From Cardinalis cardinalis (lineage: Eukaryota > Chordata > Aves > Passeriformes > Cardinalidae), in assembly GCA_014549065.1 (NCBI GenBank), contig JACDOX010000051.1, positions 1,311,291-1,375,290 on the forward strand: 64,000 nucleotides of DNA, given 5' to 3'. The position numbers and the translations under genes were made by a program. The notes under the pieces are model-generated. The model saw nothing but the letters and a program-made list of their open reading frames with translations, searched no databases and was not told where the DNA came from. Below are positions 57,409-64,000 of the stretch, one piece after another (position 1 is the stretch's first letter; every line of letters starts with the position of its first letter).

Positions 57409-58475
57409 AAGGTCTAATCGAAGTTTTGTTGTTTGGTTGTTTTTTTGAAGACAGCAGAGCCCGTAGCTAGAGACGTGTAAATAGAAACTAGAGCCGGTAG
57501 AGACTCAGTGAAGTTCAGAGCCAGCAAATTCCTGCATTTCTGGGGGGAGGGCAAAGTTCTGCATCCCAAACCTCNGCGAGANGAGCAGCAGGGCCCCTAA
57601 ATGTAGNGCCCAGCTTTGCCCAGCGTGGCTCCTGTAATGTCTTTCTGTGTATAAATAGCTTCAGCCTTTGTAAAGCACTGGCAGGGGAGGTGAAGAGCAA
57701 GGGAGGGTTCTTAGGCAGGCTGGTTTTTATCTCTTTCTATTGGCATGCTTAGAAACTTTTGGCTGCAGCCAGGTAATCTTGGCTCTGCAATGCTCTTGGA
57801 AAAGCTGGAGAGAGGGGAGAAAGACGTGGGTTGTTCCCAGAAAGGATTGTTGAATCATTCTGGGGGATGTTATGGGGTTTTTATTATTTGTATTTGCCAC
57901 AGCCTGTGCCAAAGAGAAGAACCCCNTGAGTTTTCTGCCGTTCTGAGGGTGCCAATAGAAGTGACTCGTGCTTTAAGCCCTTCTAAAGAGAGATCCGGGT
58001 GTCACCATCAGCCCCACGAGCAGGACAGTGAGGTGGTAGAGACTGTGTGACCTGCCTGTCCNCGTGGGAGCTCTGGCAGCAGCTTCCCCAGGCTTCTCCT
58101 TGTAACCCTTGTATTATTTGTATTACTCTTGCTAAACTTTATGAGGAAGTTACTCCCAAGGCTGTGGAGCACTGAAGTCAGAGCTTCTCCTGGATTTATT
58201 TTCTTAGCATGCTGTTGTGGAGGAAAGAAATGAAACAAAACAAAAAAAAATCAGAAAAAGAAATTGAAAAAGAAAAAAAAGCCACGAGGTTTTGCTGGTT
58301 TTGGTTTGTTTTGACCCGGGCATTGATGCTGCCTGGGACCCACTATAGATGAACTTCCTCTCTCCCTTCCCCTCACCCCCGATCTCCCATTATAGGAGAA
58401 TCCCTTTGAAAGGGATGCCTTGTACAATTTTATATATTTTATTGAAGATTTATTATTTCTTATCTCTTATTTCGA

Positions 58476-58486
58476 ATTAAATTAAA
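58476..58486 (+). promoter_or_regulatory. MSX2: Distal poly(A) signal, tandem ATTAAA
   Basis: Two overlapping ATTAAA hexamers (58476-58481 and 58481-58486), the commonest variant signal, lie after an AT-rich stretch. They are followed 20-30 bases later by GCGTGTGGGTCTGTTAG, a GU-rich downstream element. Cleavage would fall near 58495-58505. This is the best candidate for the main MSX2 3' end. Confidence 0.65.
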
Positions 58487-58500
58487 AAAGAAAAAACATG

Positions 58501-59112
58501 TTTAATCGCGTGTGGGTCTGTTAGTGCTTGGAGTCCTTTGAAAGGTGCCTCCTCTCCGTGTGTGTTTTGCACCGCTGGGTCAAGTTCAAAGGAATGTTTG
58601 GGTTGCCTTTATGATTATTTCCCCTTTCTCAATCTGATTTAAAGCCAAATTTGCAGCGCATGAAGGTGATTTGCAAGTCAACATTTCGGAGTCAAAAGCC
58701 AAAGCTTTTATGAGGTTTCCTTGTTTTTAACGACCTCTTTTAGGCGCCTCTGTTCTTTACAGCGCCGAGCTCCGCTGATGTTTCCATCACTCTCAGCTCG
58801 TGTGCCTTTCCCTGTCCTTGGGGCTCTCCCCTCGACTCCGCTTTAGGGGGAGACGGGTCTCGACTCCTGAAGGATTTTGGGGGGGAATTTAGGACAGGGA
58901 AAACCTGGTGGGGCCCTGCAGTGCTCCAGCTGCATTTCAGGGCACCAGGGTGCTGTGCTGTGCCGCGGTTTTGGGGCCGGGCTGGGAGGGCAGGTGCTGG
59001 GCACCCTCCCCTGGCGAGGGGGGCTCGGATCAGAGGAGCCGAGGGGAGCCGAGTGCCACGGCATGGAAATGTCACAGGAGGGCTGTTGGGGTTAGGAGGG
59101 GACCCGGGGACA
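58501..59112. other. 3' flank of MSX2
   Basis: Noncoding sequence, CpG-moderate to GC-rich. Open frames up to 111 residues on both strands show no family signature. Confidence 0.6.
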
Positions 59113-59322
59113 AACCAGGTGTGTTTGCTCCCTAACCAGGTGTGGTTTTAAACCCCCTGCCCAGGTGTGTTTGCCCCCTGACCAGGTGTGTTTGCCTCCT
59201 GACCAGGTCTTTTTGCCCCCTAACCAGGTGTATTTCCCCCTAACCAGGTGTATTTCCCCCTGACCGGGTGTTTGTACCCCCTAACCAGGTGTGTTTTCCC
59301 CTAACGAGGTCTCTTTGCCCCT
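59113..59322. repeat. 20-26-bp minisatellite, 10 copies, CAGGTG in 7
   Basis: Ten tandem units of the form AACCAGGTGTGTTTGCCCCCT. Seven of the ten keep CAGGTG, an E-box bound by SNAI/ZEB factors, which overlaps AGGTGT, a T-box half-site. The others carry CAGGTC, CGGGTG or GAGGTC. Unit 2 is lengthened by a TTTTAAA insert. The array begins about 0.6 kb after the predicted MSX2 3' end. Confidence 0.95.
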
Positions 59323-60039
59323 CCGGCTCTTCCCCCGGGTGCGCTCTCCGCGCTCCGGCCGCGCGGCTCCCGCAGGCGCAGCGCTCCCGGCAGCGCCGCT
59401 GGAGCTCCGGGAATTGTCCCGTCCCGGCTGCCTCAGCATCCCCCGGGTGGGGATGGAAGGGGAATGGGGCACTGGCCAGGCGGGCTGTGGGAGGGGGTGC
59501 GGAGCTCACCCTGCTCACCCCTCTCCCAGAACAACCCCTGGGGACCCCCCGACTTTATAAATGCCGGGAAAAGCTGCGGGAGAGCCCAGTCTCCACTTGG
59601 GCTCTTCAAATTAAAATTTACCGCCGCATAAAAATGGGGAAAAAACGCTTCTTTCCCTGATTCCCTTTTCCCGAAGCATCACCCCCGAGATCCCGGGCAA
59701 GGCGAAGTCCCCCCGGCCCTGCCCTTTCCCGGCCGCCTGTCCCGAGCGCTCCCTTAGCCGGGCTGGGCTATAAATACACCAGCGGTGTTTTTGAACCTTC
59801 GGTATAAATCAGCTGTGTCAGGGATTACNGCTAAATCTTTTTGCTGGAAATTCTTTGAGCGCGGGAGCTTTGCGTGTGTTATGCTAGATCCCTAAATGGA
59901 TACAGATTTATTGCGGCACACAAGAGTGTTGAAGGAAAAGCTTCCAAATCTCGGTTACAACCTCAGCTCTGGGAAAGGCAGGAGGGATCCGTGACACCTT
60001 CTCGGAGCCTGCGGATGGCATGACAATTCACCCCTGCGC
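59323..60039. other. GC-rich noncoding flank
   Basis: A CpG-rich patch at 59330-59420 and moderate GC after it. GCTATAAATACACCAGCG near 59767 looks TATA-like, but no gene follows that I can recognise. 59800-59960 already has the AT/CpG mix of the adjacent candidate element. Confidence 0.5.
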
Positions 60040-60495
60040 CCATTATTAACTTGTTCCAATTAAAGCCTTCAGAAAGGCCGAGTTAATTGAGTATTATATT
60101 TTATTAGGAGGGAGGTGTCAAGCTTTACTCATGAGACTTCATCATCGTCCTAATGGGAGCTGCCCCGCAGGCAGATCTGTAACTGAATAAATTACAGCGA
60201 GGCAGGGAAATCAGAATGCTATCATTAAAAGCGATGCACTGACTGAAATTCCTCCCCCACTTTCGCAAGAGGTTGGGGAGGTGTGGCTTTAATTAGTTAT
60301 TTTAATGCAAAGTTAAATTGTTCCCAAAGTATTTTCTGACACAAAGCAGATGCGATGATTAGAAGTTGAGTGAGACTGAAAGGAGTTGGCACATGTTCCA
60401 GGTACATCTATATATTTTAAATTCCCAATAGAAAGTGAAAAATAATTAGAGCAATAAATAATAAACATTAAAAACAACGCGATAAATTATCCCGA
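60040..60495. promoter_or_regulatory. Candidate downstream enhancer block
   Basis: A repeat-free block about 1.5 kb downstream of the predicted MSX2 3' end. It carries many TAAT-type cores: CCATTATTAAC, CCAATTAAAG, GTTAATTGAG, CCTAATGG, TTTAATTAG at 60288-60296, and TTTTAATGC. CATCATCGTCC and AAGCGATGC keep CpG. The density of homeodomain cores without simple repeats is strongly enhancer-like. Inferred only. Confidence 0.4.
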
Positions 60496-60810
60496 TCCTT
60501 AAAATCCGGACTTGCTGAGCGGCNGCTCAGGCCAGCCGGGCGCACCTTCAGTCACCGGGGATGGATTTGTTGACATAAACATTTGGGATTGGGCTTTCCA
60601 GCCTCGCTCGGGCCAGGCGTTCATTACCCAAAGCCACGGGCGCTCCGAGCCTGCATTTCATGTTGTCACGTCGCCTTGTCAAAGCCCGGAATTCCTGCGT
60701 TTTATGGCGAACGAGCAAAACCGGGCTGGCTGCAGCGGCGTGCCCGGGACAGCCGGGAATTCTCCCTGCTGCGGGCCGGGGGCTGCGGGCACCAGAGACC
60801 CCCGAGCCAC
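60496..60810. other. CpG-rich noncoding spacer
   Basis: CpG frequency rises (CCGGGCGCACC, GTCACGTCGCC, GCGGCGTGCCCGGG). No exon recognised. Confidence 0.5.
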
Positions 60811-60950
60811 GGGATGGGGATGGGGATGGGGGTGAGGATGGGGCCAGAAATGGGAATGGGGATGGGGGTGAGGATGAGAATGGGGATGGGGGTGAGGATG
60901 AGGATGAGGATGGGGATGGGGATGGGGATGAGGATGGGGCCGAGGATGCT
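60811..60950. repeat. GGGATG hexamer array, G-quadruplex-prone
   Basis: About 22 units of GGGATG, GGGGTG or AGGATG. Many GGGG runs spaced by two or three bases fit G-quadruplex folding on the + strand. The - strand poly-His/Pro frame is an artefact of the repeat. Confidence 0.95.
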
Positions 60951-62199
60951 CCCGGCACCTGCCCCGCAGAGCCCACCCGGGGGGCTCAGGTCCCCTGCAG
61001 GCCAGGCAGAGCCGGGCAGCGAGCGGAGCCCCGCAGCAGCAGCAGCAGCCCCGCAGCAGCATCGGCATCATCCCGGCTCCCAGCCCTGTCCCCACCCCTT
61101 GGTTCCATCGCCCCCGTGGTTCACACGCGCCCCCAAATCTCTGGAGCGTGCGGGGGGATTTTGCACATCCCCGCGCTGCCCGTGCCTCTCACACGAGCAC
61201 CCCAATGTCCCCTTCGTGCGCACCTGGGGCTCTGCGGGATTTTGGGGTGAGGGCTGGGCATGCAGTGCAGGAGGAGGAGAGCCCACGGGAGGGATGGATG
61301 AGGAAGAACGACCAGAAAGCGCCAAACTCTGGGGCCCTGCGCCTTCGGAAGGAGCTCCAAGGCACGCAAGGAGCCAGAGGGTCCGCGGTGGATCCACTCC
61401 CACCCCTCTCGGGGCTGCTCGGGGAGACAAGTGAGCATTTTGCTTTCTCTAAAGTATATTCCCCCTCTCTATTTTAGTTAAATATCCCCAAAGAGTAATG
61501 GATGTCTTTATTCAAAAAATTAAAATCATTAAAAGCACGCACAAAAAAAAAAGAAAAACCCAACCAAAAACCAAACCAAAACACTGCTCAAAGAAATAAT
61601 CCCTAGCATTCCGGCAGTGTGACCGTGTTCCTCCCGTTCCTACGCTCGCTGCCAGCCACGGAGACCCCAAAACGCCTTTTCCGGGGGTCACTTTCAGAAA
61701 TTAACCTCCTTTCGGCAGCGCCCACATTCTTGGCGTAGGAAGCCTCTCTCGCAAAATAAAAACAAAGAGATTATTCCAATCTCTTTTTTTTTCTTTTCGC
61801 TTTTTCCATTCCAGAGCAGAGGGGACATTTTTTTCCAGTGAAAAGCATGAGGGAGCTCGGGGAAACTGCTCCGCTCATCGCAGCGCTGCGAGCCCCAGGA
61901 GGAGCCGCTCCACGGTTCACGCTCATTTTCGCTGCCGCGGGGAAAGGCAGAGGGGAAATTTGGGGTCTTTTGTTGTTGTTGTTGTTGAGCTTTTTTATTT
62001 TGGTTCGTGTTTGGCTCCCCGAGCCCCTCGCTGAGCGTTTCCCACCGTAATCCACGAGGCTTTTGGCGGGTGCTGCCCGCAGCTCCCAACCGGTTGCACG
62101 CAAGGAATAAAAATCTTTCCATCCATTATATTTCAGTCTTTTAACACCCGAGCAATTCTGTCCCTGCTGTTTTAGTGGAAAGACCGGTCTATAAAGCTG
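60951..62199. other. Noncoding 3' flank
   Basis: GC-rich until about 61440, then mixed, with A-rich tracts at 61540-61585 and a GTT run at 61971-61987. A short AGC run at 61035-61049 adds Ser/Gln codons to chance frames. No gene recognised. Confidence 0.55.
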
Positions 62200-63430
62200 C
62201 AACTGCAGTATATTTTAAAANGCTACCATTTTTAAAGGGGGTTGGAATAATTCTGCTTTGCTTGGGAAGAAAAAGTCTCGAGCAATGTATGCGCGATTAA
62301 GGTTTTATAACACTGTTCAAGGAAATTAAAAACATTCTGTGATGTTCTTGCTGCAAAGGCAGGTCTCTTTTTTTATGGCAAAATGTTTTGTATATGTATT
62401 TCTTAGATTGCTGTGTTTTGAATAAGCAAGAATCTCGTAAAGAGAAAAAAACCCACGTTCCTTAAAAGTATGCGCTACCCGTTTTATTAAACTGATTATG
62501 CCAGCGTTCAACTCAAAAGTTTGTTTTAAGTAGGAATATTTTCCCAGACGTGTAATGGATTGCTTGAAAACAGAATTCTTTGCTTTTTAATGACCTGTAA
62601 TGGCCAATTCATTTCGACGGCGCTTATCAAGGTGCTGTGTTAAATAACAAACCGGTTCTTGAAAACAAAAAAGTCATAATGAAAAATAAGCAGTCAGAAT
62701 AATCTCCCATCTCCGAGCCAAAAAAATGCAATAAAATTAATTTAAGACTGTCAAAACATCAAAGCTGAGAAAAGGAGCTGCTAAAATAATGTCTCTTGAT
62801 AAGGAAATAATAAAAACACACCAAAAAATGTCTACTCAATAAACTCCACTGGATTTGGGGGTCTGTGCTATATTTTATTTGGTGATGAAAGCACTTTGAT
62901 GTCACTGTATTCCAAACAATTATTATTATAATTTTAAACAACCTGGTGTTTTCCATTACTAACGGCTTACGCTTTGAAGTTACACCTCATAATTTCTTAA
63001 ATTAAATAAATCATTTTAAGTTTGCACTGGGAGCCTTTTAATAGCAGAGAAAGGAATATCATTATCTTATTGAGAGGCAATTGCAGTGGCTCCAGTTTGG
63101 CTGTAGCTGGGGGCAAAGTGGTGCACTATAACAGACATACTTTATTAGCCTCCCATAACTCTTGAAAGAACATTTTTATATTTTCTTTGATTCCCCCCCT
63201 CCCCCTCTTGTTTTAAAGCTGTCCCAACCTTTAATTACTGCCTAATATGAAAAGCATTATTTTTTAATGCTGTGTAATTTACCAGAGGCAATAGGCCAAG
63301 TTAACAATTGTTTATTAGGGTTGCTGTTTCACACAGGGCAAAGAATGCTGTTCCAAACCCAACTTTTCATGGGTGGTTGCACTAATTAATACAGTGTCTG
63401 AGGCTCCTAGGGGGTTTTTAATATTAAAGC
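62200..63430. promoter_or_regulatory. Candidate downstream enhancer cluster
   Basis: About 1.2 kb of AT-rich, repeat-free DNA with persistent CpG singletons (ATGCGCGATTAAGG, TATGCGCTACCCG, TTTCGACGGCGC) and many TAAT/ATTA cores. 63000-63430 is especially element-like, with ATCATTATCTTATTG, GCAATTGCAG, CTTTATTAGCC, TTTAATTACTGCC, GTGTAATTTACC and ACTAATTAATAC. No frame is open for a meaningful length. Likely conserved developmental regulatory DNA, by texture only. Confidence 0.42.
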
Positions 63431-64000
63431 CTATGGGGCGGAACGGTTTTTAGAAGTCCAGCTCCTGCTGACGTTCCTCCTCCCCTCCCCGGTGATTTCT
63501 GGGGCTTTCAAGGCTGTTTTGATCCGAGGCAAAACTCGGCAGCGGGAGGGGAGCGCCCTGGGAGCCGCCCCGGCCCCGCGGTGCCCGGCGGGGGTGGCGC
63601 CCCCTGCCCCGAGCCCGGCCCGGGCCGCTGCCCCCGGGCTTCCCCCGGGCTTCCCGAGCATCCCCCGGGCTTCTCCCTGCCCTGCCTTTGATTTCTTTCC
63701 CCCTTCGCTGCCGTTCAGGCTCAGGCTGAGGCGGGCGCTGCCGGCGCGGTGGCTCCGGGAGCACCGCGGGACCCCCGGGGCTGGCACGGTGGGAGCCCCG
63801 GGACTGGCACTGCAGAGACTGGCATGGCCGGGACCCTCGGGGCTGGCACAGCCGGGATCCTCGGGGCCCGGGACTGGCACGGTCGGGACCCCGGGACTGG
63901 CACGGCAGAGCTGGAGCGACCCCGCACCCCCTCGCCTGCTCCGGACTCGGGCAGGAAAACGCCCCGGGGACCGGGGGATGTGTGCCAGGGACATGTGTGC
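63431..64000. promoter_or_regulatory. CpG-rich segment with GC minisatellite, cut by window end
   Basis: Composition changes abruptly near 63530 to very GC- and CpG-rich DNA (CCCCGCGGTGCCCGGCGGGG). It includes three CCCCCGGGCTTCCC-like units at 63629-63675 and a degenerate array of GGGACTGGCACGG/GGGGCTGGCACAG units at about 63771-63912. The - strand open frames of up to 187 residues are made of the repeat. It may be a CpG island belonging to something beyond the window. Confidence 0.55.

Larger units (their letters stand above)
56945..58500 (+). other. MSX2: MSX2 3'UTR
   Basis: From the stop codon to the inferred cleavage site, about 1.55 kb. It starts with a CAGA tetranucleotide run at 56967-56986 and contains an A-rich tract at 57146-57196 that could cause internal priming in cDNA work. 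It becomes AT-rich, with TATATATTTTATTG and TTATTATTTC, just before the poly(A) signals. Long 3'UTRs of this size are usual for MSX2. The end is predicted, not observed. Confidence 0.65.

Noticed and set aside
59763..59775. TATA-like GCTATAAATACACC as a promoter
   Set aside because: No exon, open frame or CpG-island start is recognisable downstream; a single TATA-like word is common by chance.
60679..61095. - strand poly-His/Pro frame
   Set aside because: Translation of the GGGATG hexamer array.

Overview
This is vertebrate nuclear DNA, almost certainly from a bird. Three fragments carry the 3' end of CR1 retrotransposons (a GGAAGGGACC or CCTTTCCAACC body next to degenerate ATTCYATG octamers), which is the usual avian interspersed repeat. 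The one recognisable gene has short introns and a CpG-rich first exon. Scattered single N bases and one 399-base N block show that this is a draft assembly.

The only protein-coding gene I can support is a complete two-exon MSX2 homeobox gene on the + strand. Exon 1 coding is 52796-53159, the intron is 53160-56519 and exon 2 coding is 56520-56944. The joined frame gives 262 residues with an EH1-type repressor motif, a full 60-residue homeodomain and the MSX C-terminal tail. Paralogue-diagnostic residues point to MSX2 rather than MSX1. A TATA-poor, CCAAT- and GC-box-bearing CpG-island promoter lies directly upstream. A long 3'UTR of about 1.55 kb ends at ATTAAA signals near 58480.

The layout is as follows. 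1-41 kb is a gene desert of moderate AT content and low CpG, with microsatellites, minisatellites (3980-4350, 4718-5085, 31.2 kb), two clear CR1 pieces, one assembly gap in an ATGG array, and several repeat-free TAAT-rich blocks that look like distal regulatory elements. 41.2-46.4 kb is a transition zone with a large GC-rich minisatellite (43.2-43.97 kb) and two further element-like blocks. 46.4-53.2 kb is an extended series of CpG-rich segments leading into MSX2, broken by AT-rich element-like blocks. 53.2-58.5 kb holds the MSX2 intron, exon 2 and 3'UTR. 58.5-64 kb is downstream noncoding DNA with a CAGGTG-bearing minisatellite, a G-rich hexamer array, two element-like blocks and a terminal CpG-rich stretch.

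No prokaryotic, viral or novel multi-gene system was found. The interest of the window is regulatory: a dosage-sensitive developmental transcription factor in a gene-poor landscape, with tandem repeats in its promoter, intron and 3' flank that contain recognisable factor-binding motifs. Calls of regulatory elements rest on sequence character only, because no alignment could be run.
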